This document shows positions 8,948-17,317 of a stretch of 64,000 bases of DNA, one piece after another. The stretch comes from Chryseobacterium piperi (lineage in GTDB: Bacteria; Bacteroidota; Bacteroidia; Flavobacteriales; Weeksellaceae), in NCBI RefSeq assembly GCF_002285635.2, contig NZ_CP023049.2:3720001-3784000 (forward strand), in the 5' to 3' direction. Position 1 is the first letter of the stretch, and each line of letters begins with the position of its first letter. Position numbers and translations under genes: made by a program. The notes beneath the pieces were generated by a model. It did not search any database, was not told where the DNA came from, and was given only the letters and a program-made list of their open reading frames with translations.

Positions 8948-9724
8948 TTACTTAGATTCTGAAGTTCCTAAAGCAACTAAAATTGGTTTTTTTATGGTTT
9001 TCTGAGAGGCATATTGAGCTCCGCAAACCAGGCTTGTAAAAAGATAATCCCCTTTTTCTATGACAATTGAATTTTCATTGTGAGCAGGAACAGCAAGTCT
9101 GTACTTGGTAACGCCAACACCTTCCATTCTGACAATGATATTGCAATCCGATTTGTTTTCAATAAGAACAATACATTCTTTGCTCATAGGATCATTATCA
9201 AATAGTGAATTTAATATTTTTACCGTTTTATTTTTATGTTCTACAGGAGATACGGTCATCAGCATATTAAACTCTTCAGCTTCAGCATCTGGTATAGCTA
9301 CAGTAGTCGTTGAAGTATTGGTGACAATAGCATTTTGTGCATTACTTGGAGTAAATTCTATCAACGATTTTTTGGCGGCTAGTTCTGCTTTATATTTTGC
9401 GATTTGCTTTTGTTTGATGATGGCATTCATTTCATCAAAAGTAATTTTAGTAGAAGGACGCCTTTTTAATAGGGCAAGCATTTCCTGCATTTCTTTGACC
9501 TTTTGATCCTCTGGATGAGCGTCCTTGATATACTCCCGCATCATGTCCATCACCTTAGGCTTCAATACTGATCTCCTGGGATCATCCGGATGGGCATCTC
9601 TTAAAAAAGCATTTATCTCATAAATGTTTTTACTTTTAATGATATTACTATAGTCTTTTGCTTTTTTCTGAGCAGACAGACTAAGGAATAAAGCGGAACA
9701 AAAGAATAAAAGCATTTTTTTCAT
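8948..9724 (-). CDS. Exported protein, paralogous family member 3 (long form)
   Basis: 258 residues. A signal peptide ends near SLSAQ. Residues ~25-75 contain two copies of a DAHP[DE]D motif (DAHPDDPRR, then DAHPEDQKV), each inside a short predicted helix. A linker rich in K, A and T follows. The C-terminal domain (~180-250) has NKSDCN, LAVPAHNENS and LVCGAQY, matching the other family members. No catalytic residues were recognised. The gene is followed at 8859 by trmB, which has its own promoter. Function unknown; a periplasmic or surface protein is likely. Confidence 0.75.
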   Translation of the reverse strand: MKKMLLFFCSALFLSLSAQKKAKDYSNIIKSKNIYEINAFLRDAHPDDPRRSVLKPKVMDMMREYIKDAHPEDQKVKEMQEMLALLKRRPSTKITFDEMNAIIKQKQIAKYKAELAAKKSLIEFTPSNAQNAIVTNTSTTTVAIPDAEAEEFNMLMTVSPVEHKNKTVKILNSLFDNDPMSKECIVLIENKSDCNIIVRMEGVGVTKYRLAVPAHNENSIVIEKGDYLFTSLVCGAQYASQKTIKKPILVALGTSESK

Positions 9725-9905
9725 TGAACAAATATTAGGTTAAAATTTGGTATTCCTCCTTATTTGTTTTCTGGCCAATTAGTCTTTAATGTGATAACGA
9801 AATACTATTGTTTTTATTTTAAACACCAGCTTGTGACATAAAGTTAAGAATATATTACTTATGAAAGCAATAATTTTTAAAAATAATCAACCTAATATGT
9901 TATTC

Positions 9906-10694
9906 TTATTTTATGATTTCCTGAAGGTGAGAGTTTTTTAATCTTCTTTGATAAATAGGTAAATACTTTTCTATCGGAACTTTTACAGCCTCAAAATTTC
10001 CGGACTGTATGTATGGTTGTATGTTTTCTGATGAGTAAACAAATTGCAAAAAGTTATCAATTAAATTTTCAGGAATCTTGAATTTTAAGAAATAATCCTT
10101 ACCCAGGTAATTTTTAATTTGAGTAACCGAATTATTCATATTTTCATACGCAACATAGCGTTGTTTCTTTTTTCTTTCACCGGATAGGATATCATAAATA
10201 CTTTCCAAACTGAAGGTAAGACCTCCATCTCTAAGCCCTGCAACCGGAAGCTGAGGAGGAGTTCCATCTCCTTTAGGTTCGGGTAAGCCAATTACCTTTT
10301 TCAGTTCGAGTGCTTTGTCCTTCTTGGTTATGGCATTCACATCATATCGTAAGTTTCCTGTAGGCTTAAATCTGCTGATTACAACCTCCTGAATATCATG
10401 GTACGCTATTTTTAACTCTATTAAACTTTTAATACCAAACATTTGTGGTGTAAGTTGGATATCTTTTCTCTCCGTAACAATAGAAGTAAAACGAATCATA
10501 TCACCGGGGCTAGCTGGGATATTAAAATCTCCGTTATAATCTGTCAGGACAGTTTTTTGAGTATTAAGATTGGTGACATAAACCTGATTGAGATATAAAA
10601 TTGAATTATCTCTCAGGAAAACTTCCCCCGAATATATTTGAGCGTTGATTTTTGCCAGAAAAACCAGCAGCAATAGAGTAATAAGTTTCTTCAT
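9906..10694 (-). CDS. Exported protein with carboxypeptidase-regulatory-like domain
   Basis: 262 residues. The signal peptide ends at INAQ. Residues ~20-95 form a CarboxypepD_reg-like beta-sandwich (GEVFLRDNS... NLNTQKTVLTDYNGDFNIPASPGDMIRFTS), the module seen at the N-terminus of many TonB-dependent receptors. No plug or barrel follows; the rest is a charged helical region ending near residue 262. In Bacteroidota such stand-alone proteins are common and mostly uncharacterised. A TAATTTTG promoter box sits 8 bases before the ATG, so the leader is extremely short. It is possibly part of the cell-surface set formed by the neighbouring type IX cargo genes. Confidence 0.75.
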   Translation of the reverse strand: MKKLITLLLLVFLAKINAQIYSGEVFLRDNSILYLNQVYVTNLNTQKTVLTDYNGDFNIPASPGDMIRFTSIVTERKDIQLTPQMFGIKSLIELKIAYHDIQEVVISRFKPTGNLRYDVNAITKKDKALELKKVIGLPEPKGDGTPPQLPVAGLRDGGLTFSLESIYDILSGERKKKQRYVAYENMNNSVTQIKNYLGKDYFLKFKIPENLIDNFLQFVYSSENIQPYIQSGNFEAVKVPIEKYLPIYQRRLKNSHLQEIIK

Positions 10695-10702
10695 ATAATG
10701 GG

Positions 10703-10710
10703 CAAAATTA
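10703..10710 (-). promoter_or_regulatory. Promoter -7 box of the gene at 9906-10694
   Basis: TAATTTTG on the minus strand, 8 bases before the ATG at 10694; this implies an almost leaderless message. Confidence 0.5.
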
Positions 10711-10846
10711 CATAGAATTACCTCAGTTTATACCTATATAGATAGTGAAAACAGGTTAAAGTTATATTAAACTTTACTTCCAAATTGTTAATGAATGTTA
10801 TAAGTAGTACTATAAAAGCATATTTTATACCAATAGGTTATTTGAG

Positions 10847-13800
10847 TTACCTGTTTTTCACTAAAAGCCAACTTGAATATTTAACCGTTGTACTGGCTCC
10901 ATACTCCGTCCAGCTAATAGTATACCAGTAGGTAGCTGTTGATACGGGCCTTCCTCCTAATCTTCCATCCCAGGTATATTTATTGGAAGGGTTTCCTCTG
11001 AAAACTTCAGCACCATATCTATCATAAATTCTAAACTCAATCTGATCCTTTGTCATCAGAGCTGAATAGTTGATGGCATCGTTATGACCATCATCATTTG
11101 GAGTTATAGTGTTGATCAGATCGATAATTGTAAAAGGTCGCTGAGCGTCATTACATCTTTTGGAATCCCGTACGTAAGCAATATAACTTCCTCGGGGAAT
11201 ATTTTGAAATACATTGGAAGTTTGCCATGTAATTCCATCTAAAGAATACTGATAAGGTGGAACTCCGCCGCCAGCGCCTATCGTTACTGTTGTTCCATTG
11301 ATATCTATTGAAATAATGGAAGGTAGCTCTGATTCTGTTATATTTACATATTGTCTGTAAATACAACCATTATATTTTAAATCAACCCAGTAACTTCCTG
11401 CAGGTATATTGGAAATAGAAGGTGTAGTAGCACCGTTGCTCCATAGATAGCTTTCAAAGCCAGGGCCGGCGTCTAATGTTGCAGTAGTCTTGGGACAGAT
11501 AATAAGGTCTGTTAAAATAGCCGATTTTTTAGGAACCTTGATGGTTATAATAATTTTTCCAATCTGAGCGCAGACGCCAGTTTTTTCAAATCTGACATAT
11601 ATGGTTTGGGTACCTGTTACAGATGCTGGATTACTGATCGGATTGATATCATTTTGGGCATCTGTCAGACTGTTATGATAACTTACAGTTACTAACGGAT
11701 CTGTTGTAAACTGGCTGATGTATTGAGTAAGATCAACCTGTTTAACACCATCGAGATCATCATCACAAAAACTTTCGGTTACTGTATCTTTGATAAGCTG
11801 AATTCTGGCGCCGATATTAAGATTTAAAGGCTGGATGACAGAGGCACATCCATCCGGCGAATCCACTCTTATGTAAATAGTAGTGGAAGTGCTGAAGCTC
11901 CATGTGCCAGGTAATGTATTTGCGTTTCCGGCAGTAGCATCAGTCAAATTAGCATAATACCGCACGTTTGTAAAGTAAGCCGGATTATTAAGGATTAAAG
12001 GAGTAACGTCGGATAAAACAACGCTTGCAATACCATCAAAATTATCGTCACAGAATGTTCCGGTATAATTTTGTAAGACAATGGCTACAGGATAAAGATT
12101 GAGGATAATTTCGGCAATATTTTTGCATCCTGCGGGGTTTTTTACTACTGCATAGACAATCGTACCATTAGGTGCGGTATAAGTAGAGGGATTGGTTATT
12201 AAGGCTGTAGGATTTTCTGTCTGCGCATCTATCAGGCTTGGGTAGTAAGTAATGGTTACAGGAGTATTGTTGGTGACATTTGCAGAAGTGAGGTTAAATG
12301 TACCTTGGCCATTTATATTACATGCAGATAATGTGGTATTGGTTACCGTTAGAGCTTGGATATTAATAGTTACTGTTATTGTTTCGCAATCTGGAAAATC
12401 TTGATCATTACCACAAAATGTGTAAGTAAAAGTATCTGCTCCAGTAGTTCCGGGGCTCGTAACAGTGTATGTAATAACTCCGGTTGTAGGATTAACGACC
12501 ACGGTTCCTAAAGTAGGAGAAGTTGTAATAGCTATTGTAGATACAACTGGAGTTTGAGGTGAGTTGCTAAATGTAGGGATTATATTGTGAGCGGTGCAAA
12601 CGTTATATGTAGCAGAGCTTTGTACGGTACAGTTTAAAACTTTGTATGGCTCTGTTATTAATGGAACGCAACTGCCCATGGTTACAGCACATGTATAATT
12701 TCCTGATTGTGTTGGAGTATAGGATATAGCTGTTGCCCCGGGAATAAGTACCCCATTTCTGTACCATTGATAAGCATTGTAAATAGCTGGATCTACAGTA
12801 AGAATAATACCAGGAACACAATCTCCTCCTGACTTTAAAATAACAGGCTGTGTAGGAAATCCGGCAAAAAAACCTCCATATCCCACAGCATCACTTCCCG
12901 CATTGATCCCTGCGGTAATAGCTTTGTCTGCGACAACAGTAATTGTTCCGGTTACATTTGGAATTCCGTATGTGACCCAATTATTTGTACCTGTCATGTT
13001 GAAAGGACCTGTAGTTGAAGGTGGAATAATACCGTTTATTGTTACATTGGCGCCTCTTTCTGTAATAAGGTTAAGCTTGGTGGGAATGTTAAGAATCCCG
13101 TTGGGGTTATTATTGGAATGAACAAAATTTTCATCAATAAGACCAAGTTCATTAATTTGTTTGGGTAAATAACAGTTTAAAGCAGGAATGAAATTAAAAC
13201 CACCTGTCGCTACCTCATTACCTACTCCTGAATCTCCCGCAAGCATTTGATAGATATAGGCATTTTTTGAAGTTTTAATGTATAGATTATAATGATTATT
13301 TCCTTGTAACTGATATTTGCTATCGGGAATAATAAAATATTGGCCGGTATTTATTGTGGCTATTGGAGTGAGCTCATTATTAACAAATACCTGAGTATTA
13401 TTTTCAGTAGCAATAACAAGAGCTTCTTCCATACTGGCTCCGATACTTCCGTTTCCTTTTACCAGGGCGAATTCATTGCCGAGCCTTTCTATCGGAACAG
13501 CTTGATCCATAAGTATATCTGAGCTGGTTGGGTAATTTCCTGCATATTGGCCATTGAAATTACCATTGGTAATGTTAATGGGTTTATTCGAGATTATTTT
13601 AGCGCCAATAAATCCATCAAAATTTCCGGTTATGTTCCCTATCCCTTCAATGATGTATGATTGTCCTTTATTAAGGTTGAAAGTTAAAACAGGATTGGAG
13701 GTTCCGGTTGTCCCATTAGAGAATTGAACGGAAGGCTTGTAGCCGGATATGGTCACTGTAGTATTATCCTCTGTTGCCAATACACTAGTCATGAAATTCA

Positions 13801-14245
13801 GAATAATATTGTTTACGGTGATTGGCGCGCTTGCTGCAAAGAATGCTTTTCCTGTAGAAGGAATTCCTTTTGATGTAATAATTTCTGCATGATTGAATAC
13901 CGAGAATCTTAAATTAGCGTAGAAGGGGAATTCAGCTTTTAAATACAAGCCTTTAGATGTTGGAGTGAACAGATCTGTTTGTTGGGTAGTGATAATATAG
14001 TCTCTTAGAACATCAAACTTTTGAGGATTATTTTTGCTAATATTTAATGTGCCGATTAATATATTGTTATTATAAATACTTACCGGGAATGATGTAGCCC
14101 GGTTGGTGGATAAATATAATTTTTGATTTGGATTAGGATTTCCGGTTCTATCTATCATAGGGGCAAACCAGTGTTCTCTGTCTAACTGAGCAAAAGTTGA
14201 CATGAAAACACAAAATATAAAGAGAAAGGATAGAATTTTATTCAT
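10847..14245 (-). CDS. IgGFc-binding-like surface protein with type B T9SS sorting domain (long paralogue)
   Basis: 1132 residues. The signal peptide ends at TFAQ, followed by LDREHWFAP, a start shared with both upstream neighbours. Residues ~80-460 resemble the IgGFc-binding N-terminal domain (EIITSKG, ATEDNTTVTISGY, LNKGQSYI, GFIGAKII, VPIERLGNEFA). Next come an Ig/PKD-like module (YQWYRNGVLIPGAT), a bacterial Ig-like module ending in an FTYTFCGN stretch, three copies of a ~95-residue module, and a beta-sandwich starting near LDAGPGFESYLW. The last ~85 residues (ITPNDDGHND, IYDRYGAEVF, LLVKNR) are the type B gliding/sorting domain that directs type IX secretion. It is ~190 residues longer than its paralogues, matching two extra modules. 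A surface adhesin is an inference. It has its own promoter. Confidence 0.88.
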   Translation of the reverse strand: MNKILSFLFIFCVFMSTFAQLDREHWFAPMIDRTGNPNPNQKLYLSTNRATSFPVSIYNNNILIGTLNISKNNPQKFDVLRDYIITTQQTDLFTPTSKGLYLKAEFPFYANLRFSVFNHAEIITSKGIPSTGKAFFAASAPITVNNIILNFMTSVLATEDNTTVTISGYKPSVQFSNGTTGTSNPVLTFNLNKGQSYIIEGIGNITGNFDGFIGAKIISNKPINITNGNFNGQYAGNYPTSSDILMDQAVPIERLGNEFALVKGNGSIGASMEEALVIATENNTQVFVNNELTPIATINTGQYFIIPDSKYQLQGNNHYNLYIKTSKNAYIYQMLAGDSGVGNEVATGGFNFIPALNCYLPKQINELGLIDENFVHSNNNPNGILNIPTKLNLITERGANVTINGIIPPSTTGPFNMTGTNNWVTYGIPNVTGTITVVADKAITAGINAGSDAVGYGGFFAGFPTQPVILKSGGDCVPGIILTVDPAIYNAYQWYRNGVLIPGATAISYTPTQSGNYTCAVTMGSCVPLITEPYKVLNCTVQSSATYNVCTAHNIIPTFSNSPQTPVVSTIAITTSPTLGTVVVNPTTGVITYTVTSPGTTGADTFTYTFCGNDQDFPDCETITVTINIQALTVTNTTLSACNINGQGTFNLTSANVTNNTPVTITYYPSLIDAQTENPTALITNPSTYTAPNGTIVYAVVKNPAGCKNIAEIILNLYPVAIVLQNYTGTFCDDNFDGIASVVLSDVTPLILNNPAYFTNVRYYANLTDATAGNANTLPGTWSFSTSTTIYIRVDSPDGCASVIQPLNLNIGARIQLIKDTVTESFCDDDLDGVKQVDLTQYISQFTTDPLVTVSYHNSLTDAQNDINPISNPASVTGTQTIYVRFEKTGVCAQIGKIIITIKVPKKSAILTDLIICPKTTATLDAGPGFESYLWSNGATTPSISNIPAGSYWVDLKYNGCIYRQYVNITESELPSIISIDINGTTVTIGAGGGVPPYQYSLDGITWQTSNVFQNIPRGSYIAYVRDSKRCNDAQRPFTIIDLINTITPNDDGHNDAINYSALMTKDQIEFRIYDRYGAEVFRGNPSNKYTWDGRLGGRPVSTATYWYTISWTEYGASTTVKYSSWLLVKNR

Positions 14246-14264
14246 TTAATATTAGCTTTTAACG

Positions 14265-14272
14265 CAAATTTA
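14265..14272 (-). promoter_or_regulatory. Promoter -7 box of the long T9SS cargo gene
   Basis: TAAATTTG on the minus strand, 19 bases before the ATG at 14245. Confidence 0.55.
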
Positions 14273-14305
14273 ATAATAAAAAGCAGTAACGTGTTGAAAA
14301 ATAAT

Positions 14306-14337
14306 AAAAAAGCCGCGATGTTAAATCGTGGCTTTTT
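14306..14337 (-). terminator. Terminator of the middle T9SS cargo gene
   Basis: AAAAAGCC-G-CGAT pairs with ATCG-T-GGCTTTTT across a short loop. The A run on the plus strand gives the U tract on the minus transcript. It lies 19 bases after the stop at 14356. Confidence 0.8.
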
Positions 14338-14355
14338 AGAAATTACTTAGAGGTA

Positions 14356-17181
14356 TTATTCTCTGTTTTTGACTAAGATCCAACCGGAGAATTTTATTGG
14401 GGTTTGTCTTTTGTTGGATTCGTTCCAACTGATGTCGAACCAATAATTTCCTGTAGAGACTCTTTTGCTCCCATTAGTCGTTCCATTCCATTTATATCCG
14501 TTACTTTTATCCCCTTGGTGGATTTTAGCGCCATACCTATCATAGATATTAAATGTCATGTTGGGTTTATATGATAATGATGAGTAATCAATAATATCAT
14601 TAATTCCATCGTCATTAGGAGTAATTACATTGACTAGGTTAGGGATTGTTATGCTTACGCTAATAGGGAGACAATTATAAGTGTCTTTTATATAAACCGT
14701 AATATCCCCCCGAGGGATATCCGAAAATACATTAGAATCCTGCCAGTTAATATTATCTATCGAATATTTATAAGGAGGTGTTCCGCCATTAGCATATACA
14801 GTAACAGTGTTGCTTGTAATATCAATATTTGAAATTACAGGCTGTTCAGATGCATATACGTTTACGGTCTGTGTAGTGACACACTCTCCGGTTTTTAATT
14901 TGACCCAATAAGTTCCTACTCCGACATTGGTAATAGTTTGCGTTGAAGCTCCTGTACTCCATTCGTAAGAGTTGAATCCGGGACCTGCGTCAAGAGTAGT
15001 TTTGTCTTCCATACAAATAATTTTATCAACCAATACGGTAGATTTTATAGGTGCTAAAACAATAAGTGTTACTTCGACAACTTTATAACACCCGTTTGCA
15101 TTAGTTACTTTTATATATACTACTCCATTAGGGGCGATATAGGCGATAGGATTGATAATTTCATTCGTTCCGTTGACTGCATCAGTAGGAGAAGGATAGT
15201 ATTTTTTAGTTACTCCGGTTTGTGATGTTACTGCTGCTGCTGTCAGGTTAAATAAGCCTGTAGTAGGATTCTGCTCAAGAAAACAAGTTCGTAGTGTAGC
15301 ATTATTGACAACCGGAGTTGCGGAAACTGTCAAGTTTAAAGATACTTGTTCACAATCAATGAACTCCGGAGCATTGCCGCAAAATTTATAAACAATTGTA
15401 TCAGGACCAAAATATCCAAAATTAGGAATATAGGTTATTACTCCTGTTACTGGATCAATCGTTGCTGTACCATTAGCAGGTGGAGTAACAATGGTTACTG
15501 TTCCTGGTACATATATTTGGGTAGAGTTGGTGAATTCAGGAACAATGGCTTGATAGCCTTCGCAAATGGTCATTGTTTTAGTAGATTGCTCAAGACATGA
15601 GAATACTTTATATACAGGAGTTATTGCTGGTGGGCAGCTTCCTACAGTAATTCTTACAGTGTAGTTTCCTGCCTGAGTAGGAGTATAAGAATTGCTTGTT
15701 GCTCCCGGAATAGGATTTCCGTTTAATGACCATTGATAGGTTTCAAAACTGTCATCAACTTCTAATATTATCCCGGGAATGCAATCCCCGGTTTGTTTAG
15801 CGATTACCGGTATGGAGGAGAATCCTGCGAAGTATCCTCCATAACCGGCTGTACTGTATCCACCATTAATTCCGGCGGTAACGGCTTTAGTAGAAGTGAT
15901 GGTTACATTTCCTGTTATTCCTTGTATTGCATAAGTTACCCATTGTGTGTTTCCTGTGAGAGGAAATGGACCCTGCGCTGCAGTGGGAGCCATCCCGTTG
16001 ACCGTTACTGCAGCACCTGCTTCGGTTAAAATATTTAATTTTAAATTAACATTACCATTGTAGCTAGGCATTTCATGGATTTTTCCAATTTCATCAATTT
16101 TCCTTGGTAAAAAGCAGTTTAATGGTGGAATGTAATTATAGCCTCCGGTATTATTAGCGCTGCCAGCTCCTATTAATTGGTATAAGTATACATTTTTTGT
16201 AGTACGAATATAAATGTTTGAATGTCCTCCGGCTTGTGTGGCGTAAGCGTTAGCCATAATTCTATAATAATCTCCCTCGTTAATAGTTGCTACAGGGGTT
16301 GTACCTGCATTCAGATATATTTCAGTATTATTTTCTGTAGCGATAATGATTCCACCTTCCATATTGTCACCGCTGGTAGAAATGCTTTTTACCATCGCAA
16401 ACTCATTCCCCAAACGCTCTAATGGTACAGACTGGTCCATAATAAGGTCCGATCCATCCGCATATGCTGCGGTGGCATAGAACCCATTTGAATTACCATT
16501 AGTAACTGATACAGGTTTGTCGGAAACTATTTTTGCTCCTATAAAACCGGTTTGGTTGGGCACTGTATTGCCAAGACCAGCCAGGATGTAAGACTGTCCT
16601 TTATTCAGGGTTGTTGTAAGTGATAGAGGAGGAGATGTATTGTTAATAAACTGGATGTTGGGGTCATATCCTGAAATCGTAACCGTAGTATTGTCTTCTG
16701 TAGCCATAATTCCGGTAGTGAAATTATTGGAGATTGAGCTAACGGTCATAGGGGTAGCAGCTGCATAAAATTGGGTTCCGATTCCGGCCTTGCCTTTAGA
16801 AGTGATAATTTCTCCGTGGGAGATATTGTATATTCTTAAAGTTGCAAAATAAGGTTTATCCCCTTTGGTGTAAACTCCAAGATTAGTAGGCACCAAAGCG
16901 CTTGAAGAACTTGTTGTTCTTATATATTGTGCGCCCAACATAAATGTCTGCGGATTACTTTTACTAATGGTTACTGTTCCGATAACTGTATTATTGCTAT
17001 AAATTTTTATTTCAAACGGGGTTACTGAATCTGTAGAGAAATATAATCCGTGTGTATAATTTGTAGGGGAGCTTGAGGAACTGTCAAAATAAGGAGCGAA
17101 CCAATGATCTGTGTCTCGCTGTGCGAATGTTGTATGAAATGAAAATAAAAATAGGAATAAATAAAGTAGAGATTTTTTCAT
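14356..17181 (-). CDS. IgGFc-binding-like surface protein with type B T9SS sorting domain (middle paralogue)
   Basis: 941 residues. The signal peptide ends at TTFAQ, followed by RDTDHWFAPYFD. The IgGFc-binding-like region (~85-470) has EIITSKGKAGIG, MATEDNTTVTISGYDP, LNKGQSYILAG and VPLERLGNEFAMV. Then come an Ig/PKD-like module (YQWSLNGNPIPGAT), a bacterial Ig-like module (GYFGPDTIVYKFCGN), one copy of the ~95-residue module present three times in the downstream paralogue, a beta-sandwich (LDAGPGFNSYEW) and the type B sorting domain (ITPNDDGIND ... WILVKNRE). The cargo should cross the outer membrane by type IX secretion and attach to the surface or be released. Ligand unknown. Only a degenerate promoter box (TACTTTTA) was seen upstream. 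Confidence 0.88.
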   Translation of the reverse strand: MKKSLLYLFLFLFSFHTTFAQRDTDHWFAPYFDSSSSSPTNYTHGLYFSTDSVTPFEIKIYSNNTVIGTVTISKSNPQTFMLGAQYIRTTSSSSALVPTNLGVYTKGDKPYFATLRIYNISHGEIITSKGKAGIGTQFYAAATPMTVSSISNNFTTGIMATEDNTTVTISGYDPNIQFINNTSPPLSLTTTLNKGQSYILAGLGNTVPNQTGFIGAKIVSDKPVSVTNGNSNGFYATAAYADGSDLIMDQSVPLERLGNEFAMVKSISTSGDNMEGGIIIATENNTEIYLNAGTTPVATINEGDYYRIMANAYATQAGGHSNIYIRTTKNVYLYQLIGAGSANNTGGYNYIPPLNCFLPRKIDEIGKIHEMPSYNGNVNLKLNILTEAGAAVTVNGMAPTAAQGPFPLTGNTQWVTYAIQGITGNVTITSTKAVTAGINGGYSTAGYGGYFAGFSSIPVIAKQTGDCIPGIILEVDDSFETYQWSLNGNPIPGATSNSYTPTQAGNYTVRITVGSCPPAITPVYKVFSCLEQSTKTMTICEGYQAIVPEFTNSTQIYVPGTVTIVTPPANGTATIDPVTGVITYIPNFGYFGPDTIVYKFCGNAPEFIDCEQVSLNLTVSATPVVNNATLRTCFLEQNPTTGLFNLTAAAVTSQTGVTKKYYPSPTDAVNGTNEIINPIAYIAPNGVVYIKVTNANGCYKVVEVTLIVLAPIKSTVLVDKIICMEDKTTLDAGPGFNSYEWSTGASTQTITNVGVGTYWVKLKTGECVTTQTVNVYASEQPVISNIDITSNTVTVYANGGTPPYKYSIDNINWQDSNVFSDIPRGDITVYIKDTYNCLPISVSITIPNLVNVITPNDDGINDIIDYSSLSYKPNMTFNIYDRYGAKIHQGDKSNGYKWNGTTNGSKRVSTGNYWFDISWNESNKRQTPIKFSGWILVKNRE

Positions 17182-17262
17182 GGATATGGGAATTAGTTTA
17201 TTATAAAAGTAATATATTATTTGATATATTGTAGTGTGTTTTCTTAAAATATATAATAAAAT

Positions 17263-17306
17263 AATATATGTAAGCCAGGACTCTAGAGTCCTGGCTTACA
17301 TATATT
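17263..17306 (-). terminator. 44-base perfect palindrome, probable terminator of the third T9SS cargo gene
   Basis: Two 22-base arms, centred on a TCTAGA between 17284 and 17285, are perfect reverse complements with no spacer. It starts 12 bases after the stop at 17318 and is followed on the minus transcript by T-rich sequence. The stem is much longer than other terminators in the window, so another role (such as a protein-binding site) is possible. Confidence 0.6.
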
Positions 17307-17317
17307 ACAATTCAATA

